The position numbers and the translations under genes were made by a program. Positions 18,098 to 27,300 of a stretch of DNA of 64,000 nucleotides are shown here, piece by piece. Source of the stretch: Fibrobacter sp. UBA4297 (lineage in GTDB: Bacteria > Fibrobacterota > Fibrobacteria > Fibrobacterales > Fibrobacteraceae); assembly GCF_002394865.1 (NCBI RefSeq), contig NZ_DGUZ01000014.1, positions 1-64,000 of the forward strand, read 5' to 3'. Below the pieces are notes generated by a model. That model was not told the DNA's origin and searched no databases. It was given only the letters and a program-made list of their open reading frames with translations. The first letter of the stretch is position 1. Every line of letters starts with the position of its first letter.

Positions 18098-20626
18098 ATG
18101 GCAACGACAAAAACTACAACTAAGGCGACTAAAACCACAGCAACAAAAACCGCCGCAAAAGCAACAAAGACGACTAAGGCGGCAGTCGAAGGCAAGACGC
18201 TCATCATCGCGGAAAAACCCAGCGTGGCAGCCGACCTCGTCAAAGTGCTCGGTGCAAAGTCCTTCAAGAAAGAAACCGCCTATTACGAAAGCGACACGAC
18301 CATCGTAAGCCATGCGATTGGCCACCTCGTTGGTATCGCTGACCCGAAGGATATTGACGAACGCTACAAGGCATGGGACATGAAGACGCTCCCCATGCTC
18401 CCGGAAAAGTTCCCGCTCGTTGCCCTCCCGACCACTAAAGCCCATCTTTCCGCCCTCGGCAAGCTCATCAAGCGCAAGGACGTGACGACGATTATAAACG
18501 CGTGCGATGCGGGCCGCGAAGGTGAACTGATTTTCTATTACATCGTGGACTACATCCTCAAGGGGAACTTCAAAGGCAAGACGTTCAAGAGACTTTGGAT
18601 GCAGAGTATGACGCCTGCCGCCATCAAGGACGCCTTTGAACACCTCCGTACCGAAGAAGACATGGTGAACTTGAGGAACGCCGCCCTCTGCCGCAGCGAA
18701 GCCGACTGGCTCGTAGGCATGAACGGCAGCCGCGGACTTACCGCCTACAACAGCTCGATGGGCGGCTTCCAGATTACGCCGTGCGGACGCGTGCAGACCC
18801 CGACGCTTGCCATTATCGTGAAGCGCGAAGAAGAACGCAACCGCTTTGTGCCGCAAAAGTTCTGGACCATCGAAGCCTCGTTCGACAACTCCGGAGCCGG
18901 TTACCAAGGCAAGTGGTTCACCGTCGATAAAGAAAATAACAAGGACCGCGTCAAGCAGATTTTTGACGAAGCTCGCGCTCAAGAAATTCTCGCCAAGTGC
19001 AAGGGCAAAACAGGCTCCATCGAAGAGACCACCGCTCCTAGCCAGCAAAAATGCGGCCAGCTCTATGACCTCACCACGCTCCAGCGCGAAGCGAACAACC
19101 GCTTTGGATTCAGCGCCAAGACGACGCTTTCCATAGCCCAATCGCTTTACGAACATTACAAGGCAACCACATACCCGCGTACCGATAGCCGTTGCTTGCC
19201 CGAAGATTACGTCGCTCCGGTGAAAACCACCCTCGGCAAGATTGAAGGTCCGCTCGCCAAGTTCGCTCAAGAAGCTTTGGACAAGAACTACGTGAAGCGC
19301 ACGCCGAAGGTCTTTGACAACTCGAAGATTTCGGACCACTTCGCCATCATCCCGACAGGCGTCGTGCCGAAGGGACTCTCCGAAGCCGAAGAAAAAATCT
19401 ACACGATGATTTGCCAGCGCTTTATCGCGGTGTTCTTCCCGCCAGCGCAGTACTTGAACACGACCCGCATCACGACCGTCGAAAACGAGACCTTCATCAC
19501 CGAAGGTAAGATTCTCGTGGACCCGGGTTTCAAGGCGATTTACGGCAAGGAATCCGATGAAGAATCGAACATCCCGAAACTAAACGGCAACACCGCCAAA
19601 ACGCTCGAAATTGACGCTAAAGAAGACTTTACCAAGCCGCCTGCACACTACACCGAAAGCACGCTTTTGTCGATGATGGAAAGTGCAGGTAAACTTGTGG
19701 AAGACGACGAACTGCGTGACGCCATGAAGGAACGCGGTCTCGGAACGCCTGCCACACGCGCCGCCATCATTGAAAAGCTCGTGAGCGACAAGTACGTTGT
19801 CCGCGACGGCAAGGAAATGATCCCGACCGCAAAGGCTTTTGACCTCATCAAGGTCCTCTCCGCCATGAACTGCGAAGCCCTCACCAGCCCGGAACTCACC
19901 GGAGAATGGGAATACAAGATGGACCTCATCTCGAAGGGCAAGGAATCTCGCGAAGCGTTCATGAACGGCATCGTCGAAATGACAAAGACGATGGTAAAAA
20001 ACATCAAGGGTTTCAAGGAAGAAAGCACGACTGACGAAGCAAGCTTCAGCCCCGTGAACGGCAAGAAAGTTTTCGAAACGGTCAGCCGCTACACCACCGA
20101 AGATGGCATCGTCATCCGCAAGATTGTGGGCGGCAAGCACTTGTCCGAAAGTGAAATCGTAGAGCTCTTGACCAAGCGCAAGATTGGCCCATTGACCGGT
20201 TTCCGCAGCAAGAAGGGCGCTGAATTTTCAGCAGGCCTCATCATCAATGACCAGAACAAAGTTGAATTTGTCTTTGAAGAAAAGCCCGAAGAAATCGAAC
20301 TCGGTGAAGTTATCGGCAAGTCTCCGGTAGACGGCTCCGACGTTTACGAAACGCTCACGGGCTACGTCTCCGAAAGCTACGTGAAGAAGGAACCGAGTGG
20401 GCTTTCGCTCCCGAAGATTCTCCTCGGCAAGGAAATTCCGCTTGATGACATCAAGAAATTGCTCGCCGGCGAAAAGACTTCGCTTATCAAGGGTTTCCGC
20501 AGCAATAAGACTCGCCGCCTGTTCGACGCGTACCTCACGCTCGTGAAGGGCAAGCTCAAGTTCGAATTTCCGCCGCGTGAATTCAAGCCCCGCCGATTCG
20601 GAGCGAAGAAAAAGAGTGAAGAGTAA
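18098..20626 (+). CDS. topB: DNA topoisomerase III (type IA) with basic N-terminal tail
   Basis: About 842 residues from ATG at 18098; the GTG at 18086 would overlap the upstream gene. The first 32 residues are almost only Thr, Ala and Lys, like histone H1-type tails. The Toprim domain follows (LIIAEKPSVAADL, then CDAGREGELIF with the metal-binding acids), then the core with active-site Tyr in TYPRTDSR (about residue 356) and the late LGTPATRAAII segment. The C-terminus carries two topoisomerase repeat modules (about 650-735 and 745-830), each with a PLTGFRS/LIKGFRS motif. Relaxes negatively supercoiled and decatenates DNA. Length is above E. coli TopB (653) because of the tail and repeats. 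Confidence 0.95.
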   Translation: MATTKTTTKATKTTATKTAAKATKTTKAAVEGKTLIIAEKPSVAADLVKVLGAKSFKKETAYYESDTTIVSHAIGHLVGIADPKDIDERYKAWDMKTLPMLPEKFPLVALPTTKAHLSALGKLIKRKDVTTIINACDAGREGELIFYYIVDYILKGNFKGKTFKRLWMQSMTPAAIKDAFEHLRTEEDMVNLRNAALCRSEADWLVGMNGSRGLTAYNSSMGGFQITPCGRVQTPTLAIIVKREEERNRFVPQKFWTIEASFDNSGAGYQGKWFTVDKENNKDRVKQIFDEARAQEILAKCKGKTGSIEETTAPSQQKCGQLYDLTTLQREANNRFGFSAKTTLSIAQSLYEHYKATTYPRTDSRCLPEDYVAPVKTTLGKIEGPLAKFAQEALDKNYVKRTPKVFDNSKISDHFAIIPTGVVPKGLSEAEEKIYTMICQRFIAVFFPPAQYLNTTRITTVENETFITEGKILVDPGFKAIYGKESDEESNIPKLNGNTAKTLEIDAKEDFTKPPAHYTESTLLSMMESAGKLVEDDELRDAMKERGLGTPATRAAIIEKLVSDKYVVRDGKEMIPTAKAFDLIKVLSAMNCEALTSPELTGEWEYKMDLISKGKESREAFMNGIVEMTKTMVKNIKGFKEESTTDEASFSPVNGKKVFETVSRYTTEDGIVIRKIVGGKHLSESEIVELLTKRKIGPLTGFRSKKGAEFSAGLIINDQNKVEFVFEEKPEEIELGEVIGKSPVDGSDVYETLTGYVSESYVKKEPSGLSLPKILLGKEIPLDDIKKLLAGEKTSLIKGFRSNKTRRLFDAYLTLVKGKLKFEFPPREFKPRRFGAKKKSEE

Positions 20627-20693
20627 TTAGTTAGCAGAACTTAGCCCGCTCCGCTCTTAGAACTTAGTTATTTTCTTTTAGATAAAAGTGAGT

Positions 20694-20735
20694 GTTCTAA
20701 GCTCTAAGTTCTAAGTTCTAAGTTCTAAGCTCTAA
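20694..20735. repeat. Heptamer tandem repeat (GTTCTAA)6
   Basis: Six consecutive 7-bp units, GTTCTAA or GCTCTAA, lie between topB and the GH3 gene, ending 11 bases before the GH3 start codon. Related TTAG-containing words occur just upstream (20627-20670). No terminator for topB is obvious. Confidence 0.85.
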
Positions 20736-20746
20736 GTTTCATACCC

Positions 20747-21955
20747 ATGCCTTTAAGATTTCTACTTACACTAGCTCTTTTCGCGACTTGTTCTCTCTTT
20801 GCGCAAGATTATCAAATCGACCGATATATACCGGAATCGAGTTCTTCCGAAGTTTCGATGTGCTTGATGATGTCCTCATCAAGCGCAGCAAACGAGCCTA
20901 ATCCGTACAACTTGCCCGACGAACTTATGCCTTTGTGGAATTCCATGTCCATGCGCCAAAAGGCAGGCCAAATGATCATGGTGTTCCTCACGACCACGCA
21001 ATTTGTAATTGAAAACGAAATCGGAGGTCTACTCATCGCCGGGAAGCATCTCCGCGAATCAAAAGAAACCATACGCAAAATCGACGAAATCAATTCGAGC
21101 CTAAAAATTCCAGTATTCACCGCCAGCGACCAAGAAGGCGGCATCGTCAACCGTTTGGCATCATTTTCCGACAATTGGCGACACACCCCCAGCGCCCTTG
21201 AAATGCGCCGCATGGACACCACGCAAATCCACAAGCTCGCCAAGAAAATCGGGCGCGCGCTCAAAGACCTAAAAATAAACATGAACCTGGCGCCAGTGCT
21301 TGACCCATCCAAGGACCACCGCGGCACCAATTCGTTCATGGAAGAAAGCCGCCGCTCGTGGGGTAACGACACATCAAATGCTTACAAAGTAAGAGCATTC
21401 GTCAACGGCATGCACGACAACGGCATCATCTGCGTTTCAAAGCACTTTCCCGGTTACGATTCCTGGACCAACAGCGACTTGCAAATAGCTATTAGCGCAT
21501 CGCCCAAAGAAACCATTCAAAAAAACGTGCTTTTTTTCAAGACACTCGCCCAGGACATTCCCGTCACCATGATGTCCAGCGTGCAATTTATACGAATTTC
21601 CAACCGCCCCGCCGTTTTCGACAAGAACATCGTCAAGATGGTCCGACAATACGCCCCCGACATGGTCATGCTTACCGACGACCTTTGGGGCACCTCGTTA
21701 CGCACCTGGGCCAGTGGCAAAACGCAAATCGCTCCTCGCAAGACCTACCCGGACAAAGACTTCAAGCGCCTCATCACAGCCATCATCGACGCAGGTAATG
21801 ACATCATGATGATTTCGTACACATCTAAAGCCAAGGACATGATTAACATCATGATGGAGCTTTGCGACAAAAGCTCAAAATACAAGAAGCGCATCGAAGA
21901 ATCCGCTGCCCGCGTTTTGAAGCTCAAATACAAAGCCGGGATTTTGAAGTTATAG
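20747..21955 (+). CDS. GH3 N-terminal-domain protein with altered acid/base loop
   Basis: 402 residues, signal peptide about 1-19 (LLTLALFATCSLFAQ), then a Ser-rich stretch. The TIM-barrel matches NagZ-type GH3: MRQKAGQMIMV, ASDQEGGIVNRL, MNLAPVLDP, CVSKHFPGY and the nucleophile Asp in MLTDDLWG (about 311). NagZ enzymes carry a KHFPGHGxxxxDSH loop supplying the acid/base His; here it reads KHFPGYDSWTNSDL (from about 231), with no His. Either another residue serves or the protein is not a hydrolase. Family role: release of GlcNAc from muropeptides or chitooligomers. No clear ribosome site. Confidence 0.8.
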   Translation: MPLRFLLTLALFATCSLFAQDYQIDRYIPESSSSEVSMCLMMSSSSAANEPNPYNLPDELMPLWNSMSMRQKAGQMIMVFLTTTQFVIENEIGGLLIAGKHLRESKETIRKIDEINSSLKIPVFTASDQEGGIVNRLASFSDNWRHTPSALEMRRMDTTQIHKLAKKIGRALKDLKINMNLAPVLDPSKDHRGTNSFMEESRRSWGNDTSNAYKVRAFVNGMHDNGIICVSKHFPGYDSWTNSDLQIAISASPKETIQKNVLFFKTLAQDIPVTMMSSVQFIRISNRPAVFDKNIVKMVRQYAPDMVMLTDDLWGTSLRTWASGKTQIAPRKTYPDKDFKRLITAIIDAGNDIMMISYTSKAKDMINIMMELCDKSSKYKKRIEESAARVLKLKYKAGILKL

Positions 21956-21988
21956 AATTCCGCGAGTCGTGCGCGAACACATTTTGTC

Positions 21989-22009
21989 AAGCCCTACTTG
22001 ATAGGGCTT
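21989..22009 (+). terminator. Probable terminator after GH3 gene
   Basis: AAGCCCTA (21989-21996) pairs with TAGGGCTT (22002-22009), loop CTTGA, followed by the pyrimidine-rich CTCCTTCT. Confidence 0.55.
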
Positions 22010-22025
22010 CTCCTTCTAGTTCTAT

Positions 22026-22104
22026 AAAATGGAGATTCCCGCTCGTCCCCGTCATCCCCGTCAAGCGAGGACAGGCGCGAGGACAGGTAGGCGGGAATGA
22101 CAAA
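22026..22104. repeat. REP-like element, interrupted copy
   Basis: Begins GGAGATTCCCGC and ends GCGGGAATGACA, the two arms of the dispersed hairpin family, but about 50 extra bases with repeated CGAGGACAGG words separate them. Confidence 0.7.
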
Positions 22105-22124
22105 TCAAGACTATTGACTAATGA

Positions 22125-22691
22125 CTACTTACTAAAAGCCTGCTTCTTGGCGACGGAGATATTCACGACGTTTTTCATCACGCCTGCCTCGCCGACCTTC
22201 TCCAGCGCTGACTGCAAAATGGCAGCCGCCGCAAGCGTATCGTCCAAAGCGCGGTGATGGTTAAAGTCCGGGAGTCCAAGCGATTCCGTAAGCTTGTGCA
22301 AACTGTAGCTCGGCTGCCCCGGGAACACACGTCGCGAAAGCTTTACCGTACAAAGTCTTGCCGGGTTGAACTTGATGCAACAGCGTTTCAGCTCCGCCGT
22401 CATATACTTGCAGTCAAACTGCACGTTGTGCGCTACAAAAATGCGGTCTTGCAATAAAGCCGCCACATGTTCGGCAATCACGCCAAATTGCGGTTGTCCA
22501 CATACCATCTCGTCAGTGATGCCTGTGAGCTCTCGCACAAACGGCGTAATCGGCTTTCCTGGGTCCACAAGCGCGTGGTACGTTTCAACAATTTCGGAAC
22601 CGTCCATCAGGGCGATTCCGATTTCCATTATACGATTATCTTCACCATGTCCGCCGGTCGTTTCGAGATCGACTACCGCAAATTTTAGCAA
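22125..22691 (-). CDS. DnaQ-like 3'-5' exonuclease
   Basis: 188 residues. DEDDh fold: DLETTG (about 8-13), HNVQFDC (about 88-94) and HHRALDDT with the catalytic His and last Asp (about 144-151). Resembles the epsilon proofreading subunit of DNA polymerase III or stand-alone RNase T/ExoX-type enzymes. The start is TTG at 22691, six bases after the upstream stop; no ATG exists before the first catalytic motif, so TTG is well supported. Co-transcribed with the upstream exported protein. Confidence 0.85.
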   Translation of the reverse strand: MLKFAVVDLETTGGHGEDNRIMEIGIALMDGSEIVETYHALVDPGKPITPFVRELTGITDEMVCGQPQFGVIAEHVAALLQDRIFVAHNVQFDCKYMTAELKRCCIKFNPARLCTVKLSRRVFPGQPSYSLHKLTESLGLPDFNHHRALDDTLAAAAILQSALEKVGEAGVMKNVVNISVAKKQAFSK

Positions 22692-22697
22692 TGCAAA

Positions 22698-23282
22698 TTA
22701 CCTAACGGGGATATCGATATCGAGCGTCTCCATCCCATTGCGAGCCTGCACACGCGCAAGCATCACGTTCGACTTCGGGTGCCCGTAAACAGGGACGACG
22801 AGCAAATTAGAAATGCCGCTCTGTTCACTCGGAACCGCTTCGGTATCGTAAGCTGTTTTCGTAAATATAGGTTTCTTACCGCCATCGTACAACGAGTACG
22901 TCAACTTACGTGGGTATCCTTTCTTGATTTGGGATGTCTTCACCTGGAAATAGATGTAACCGCCCTTCGGAACAGCCCTCAAGCTGTCAAGAATTTCTTG
23001 TTCGGTGGCGAATTCCGCTTCCATAGCAAGGCGAACGTTCTTACGCACGCGATCCGGAGATTCGTATTCCACCATCACGTTGAACTTGGCATCTTCAGGG
23101 ATGGCGCTTTCACGCACATCACGGATTCTACTGTTATTCTGGTGATATTCCCAACGGCCATTGTCATGCAAGATAACCGTTGAGCCATTCGAGGCCATTG
23201 CGACCACGTCTTCAGCAAACACATTTGCTGCAAACGCAAAGAATAGAGCCACGCAGGCTCTAGAAAGTTTCATTCCACCCAT
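22698..23282 (-). CDS. Exported protein, DUF3157-like
   Basis: About 194 residues from ATG at 23282, chosen for GGAG five bases upstream; an ATG at 23306 adds eight unlikely residues. Signal peptide ends near NVFAED. The mature start VVAMASNGSTVILHDNGRWEYH matches the short 'variable/DGR-V-L-DGTW' pattern of DUF3157-type periplasmic proteins. The rest is beta-rich with no catalytic motif. First gene of a two-gene unit with the exonuclease. Confidence 0.6.
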   Translation of the reverse strand: MGGMKLSRACVALFFAFAANVFAEDVVAMASNGSTVILHDNGRWEYHQNNSRIRDVRESAIPEDAKFNVMVEYESPDRVRKNVRLAMEAEFATEQEILDSLRAVPKGGYIYFQVKTSQIKKGYPRKLTYSLYDGGKKPIFTKTAYDTEAVPSEQSGISNLLVVPVYGHPKSNVMLARVQARNGMETLDIDIPVR

Positions 23283-23443
23283 AAGTACTCCGTTTTTATA
23301 ACACATCCCATATCATGAATTAATATATATAACAAATTCGCGTTTTACGAAAAAAACAAAATATTTATGTTTTTTCATACAAAAAATGTGCGTTAAATAA
23401 CATTTTTACAACTTATATTTGTTTTGTAACCTAAATTTGCACC

Positions 23444-24340
23444 ATGTCCGGAAAAATTCGATTTGCTCCAAGCCCCACAGGCTACCTCCACGAAGGCCAC
23501 TTGCTTTCGGCACTTTATGTGTGGGCAGCGGCAAAAAAATGGAACTTAAAGATCCACCTGCGGATTGAAGACCATGACCAGAGCCGTGCGCGTCCCGCCT
23601 ACATCGCTGGCATCCGAGAAGACCTGGCTTGGCTTGGATTCAAGTACGATTCTGAGAGCATACAAAGTGCACGCGGACAAGTCTACGAAGCGGCCCTCCA
23701 AAAGTTAAATGAAAAATCTTTAGTTTACCCGTGCTATTGCAGCCGCAAGCAACTCCTCGCCGAAAACCCGCAAAGCGAAACCGGTGAAATCGTTTATCAG
23801 GGCAAATGCAAAAATCTTGTCATCCTGAGCGAAAGCGAAGGACCCAGTGAAGTCTTGAATAGCAATTCTGCTCCGCATAACCTTCGTTTTATCGTTCCTG
23901 ACAAATTCATCAACTGGCACGACCTGCGTCTAGGGGACTTTCACGAAAACCCGAAACTCCAATGCGGGGACTTCCCCATCCGCGACCGCGACAACCAATG
24001 GACATACCAGTTCGCCGTCTGCGTAGATGACATCGACGAGCAAATCACGCACATCGTCCGTGGCGAAGACATCCGCAATTCCACCGCCCGCCAGATTGCG
24101 CTCATGGAAGCGCTAGGCCGCACGGAACGTCCCGTCTATCTGCACCACCCACTCATCGTAGATGATAACAACAAGAAGCTTTCCAAGCGAGAACTCGCCC
24201 ACAGCCTGCGCCAAGACAAAGAGGCGGGCATCACGCCCGAAATGCTCTTTGGACGCGTTTGCCACAAGGCGCACCTGACGGCAAGCGACTCGCCGATATC
24301 CCTCTTTGACGCGATATCCATAATTATGGGCGTTCTCTAG
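23444..24340 (+). CDS. gluQ: Glutamyl-Q tRNA(Asp) synthetase
   Basis: 298 residues. It has the class I GlxRS catalytic core without the anticodon-binding domain: FAPSPTGYLHEGHL (HIGH-type), RIEDHDQSRARP, and KKLSKRE (KMSKS-type, about 245). A zinc site is suggested by CYCSRKQ and GKCK. Such proteins attach Glu to queuosine at position 34 of tRNA(Asp). Residues about 126-145 (VILSESEGPSE...) are encoded by a fragment of the dispersed TGTCATCCTGAGCG repeat and sit right after the zinc site, where the family normally has a short loop. Length is normal (E. coli 308). Confidence 0.9.
   Translation: MSGKIRFAPSPTGYLHEGHLLSALYVWAAAKKWNLKIHLRIEDHDQSRARPAYIAGIREDLAWLGFKYDSESIQSARGQVYEAALQKLNEKSLVYPCYCSRKQLLAENPQSETGEIVYQGKCKNLVILSESEGPSEVLNSNSAPHNLRFIVPDKFINWHDLRLGDFHENPKLQCGDFPIRDRDNQWTYQFAVCVDDIDEQITHIVRGEDIRNSTARQIALMEALGRTERPVYLHHPLIVDDNNKKLSKRELAHSLRQDKEAGITPEMLFGRVCHKAHLTASDSPISLFDAISIIMGVL
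23819..23850. repeat. Partial TGTCATCCTGAGCG element inside gluQ
   Basis: Left arm of the palindromic family (TGTCATCCTGAGCGAAAGCG, then AAGGACCC) read in frame within gluQ. The right arm is missing or eroded. Confidence 0.65.
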
Positions 24341-24374
24341 CGTTTTCTTGGTTAAAAAAATTTATATTCACGGC

Positions 24375-27300
24375 ATGGCATCAACGTCCGTGTCCGCAAC
24401 TATTGAAAAAATTCGTGAAGAGGCATCCGTCTTTGACAGCAAAGACCGCTTGCTCAGTTTTTCTCAAAAGAACAAGTTCCAGTCGCCGCTCCTTTTAGGC
24501 AATGGTGACCAGTTTTTCGAAGCTTGGCAAACCGAGTCCAAGCCGCGCGCACTTTCGCAATTTTTCCCCATTTCTGCAAAATACGATGAGGAAAAGCAAG
24601 CCGCCGACCTCGACAAGTTCCGCAAGGTCCTCAAGTACAAAGCCGAAGACTTTTGCAACCAGGATTTGTACATGGCAACGGGCTTTATCAAGTGGGGCGA
24701 AAAAAGCCTCGCGCCCGCCATCCTTATCCCGCTCGATTACGATGCCGAGCACGATACAGTTGCAATTTCTGCTCGCGCCCCAATAGAAAATATTGCTCTT
24801 TCGACACTTGATAAAGAAATCAAGTTCCCTGTAGCACTTGACTTTTTCAAGAACGGGACTTTTGCCATCCAGAAATTTTTTGACGCCCTCGAAAAAAAGA
24901 TAGCGTCCAAAGCCGATTGGAAATTTACACGTAACGGCTACTGCATCACCTTCTACAGCACAAACAGGCTCGGCCTTAAAAAGACGCTCGCAAGCGACCA
25001 TTGGGCAACAGCCAAAGCCGCAAACAACGAATTTTTCATTGCGACCATTGGCAATGAAGGCTTCATGCCACAGCCATCGCTTTTTGACGAAATTCCTTAC
25101 GACCACGTGTACAGCCCTGCGGAACACTACTTCCCGTACACGACCGATTCGCAGACAAACAAAGCGGTAATCGACGCGCTAAACGAGAAATGCACAGCAT
25201 TTGCCATACAAGCACTCCCCGGAAGCGACAAGGCTAAAGCAGCCGTCAATATCGTCGCCGACCTCATCGAGCAAAAGAAAAAAGTCTGCGTCGTGAGCCG
25301 CCGCGCCATCACCAAGTACAACTTTGAAAACGCCTGGAAACCGCAGTTCCGTTCGTTCCAAGGCCCCGAACGCGACACTGTAAAAGCGCAATTAAGCGAG
25401 ACCCGTGCAAAACTCGTCTCCTATTACGACGCGGTCAATTTTCCGCTCAAGCCAAGTGGCGCAAAGCTCACAGAACTGCTCGACGAAATTGCAAAGCTAA
25501 AGCCAGTCAAGACAAAGTTTGCAGATGACATTTTCAACAACGTCGAAAATTTGCGTTACCCAAAGTTCAAGTCCATGCAATCAAGCCTTGAACAGTTGAC
25601 GCAGTTGCTCTTCAACGAAAACGGCGTCAAGATTTACAACGCCTTCCAGGGAATCACGCTACCCGCCGTTTCGCAGGACCGCAAAGCACAAATCGGCGAA
25701 GAACTCGAACAGGCTAAGACTTTAGTCGAAACCATCAGACCGTTCATCGAAAGCATGAACAAGTCCAAGTTTTATCTTGACGGATTCAAACTTTCAGATG
25801 CGCTTGACCTTGCCAATATTTTCAAGAAAAACTTTGACGACATGCCGGGTTTCGAAGACTGGGACCTCCATTCAAACGGCTGGATCGCCTACCAAGACGA
25901 TTTATACGACTTGCCCAATGCAGGCACGCGCTGGTCGAGCTACCGACGCAAAGGCTCCGATATTTTCACCGACGAAGCCATCGACATGAACGTGCTTGAT
26001 GTCCGTAAGGAATTTAACGAGAGCATGAGTTCTACACTCAAAGCCCTCTCGGATCATTACCGCAGGCCCAAACGCATTTTGCTCAGCGCCTTTAAGAATC
26101 CCAAGAGCATCACGTCTGACGAAATGCTTTTGGAACAAATCGACAAACTCATTGAAATACAGGAATACAGGCGTAAGTACAAGGATTCATCGGTGCTCGC
26201 CTCGCATTTATTCGGCAAAGACTGGAAATACGAAAAGACCGATTGGAAACTTTTGTCGGAAAAAATCCACCATTACTACGTATTCCGCGCCCGCATCAAG
26301 GATAATAACCAGTCCGATTACTTGCTCCAGCTCTTAGCCAAGTGGCATTTGTTCAAGCCTCTCGCCGAGAACTTGGAAAACATCCTTGCAAGCATCGAAG
26401 ATTTGCAAAAGAAGCTTGAAAGCATCAGCAAGTCGCTCAATCTGGATGAACCCCTGGACGTGCAAAACGTTGACTTGTGGATAGACAAAATTGAGCAATG
26501 GAATGCATTCTGGAGCGAGCAGGACATTTATCTGCAACTCCGCGAGCACATGGACAACATAAGCGATTCGCCATGTGAGAATCTTGCACAGTTCATAAGC
26601 AACGTACAGAACGCCAACAAGGATATCGCTGTTGCATTTACCCGTGCCTGGACAAACGCACAAATGCAGACGGCGACTGCCGATTGCCCGGAACTATTCA
26701 GTCCAACAGCAAAGAATCGAAAGCAACAGGGTAAGCAATTTAGGACACTTCTAGACCAGTTCTCGAACGCGAACTTCCGCATGGCACACGAGACCGTCGA
26801 AAAAGCCCCGTCCTTGCTCCAAAGCATTAGTTTATCGCAATCCTACCTTCCTGATTCAGATTTATTCGATACAACGCTAATTCTAGATGCTGACTGCATC
26901 ACCATTGCCGAAGCCATGCCCGTCATTTTAAGGTCCCGAAAAGTCATCCTCTTTGGAAACCCGTGCGCTCCGGCATTAGAAGCGCTCCCGACGGATGCCT
27001 GCAACATGGAAATGACATCGCAGTTTATCTTTTTTAAGGACAACATTCTCTCAGCATCGCTCCGCAAGGGAATTCCGACGCGAATCATCGGTTACACAAC
27101 ACAATACGCCGACCCCACGCTGTTCAGTTTTGCAAATTGCAAAATCTACAATAACGAAATGGCGCAGTTCCCGAATTCCACAGTGACCTCCGGAAAACCG
27201 CAAACGCTAAAAGTTGTCCGCAACAAGATCCAGTCCGTCGCTGAAAAGGCCATACAGCACGCCACCAAGAATCCTGGCAAAACACTTGGAATCATAGCCT

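Noticed and set aside
17813..19339. 508-codon open frame on the minus strand
   Set aside because: Antisense to the GT2 and topB genes, both firmly identified by motifs; no ribosome site or family match.
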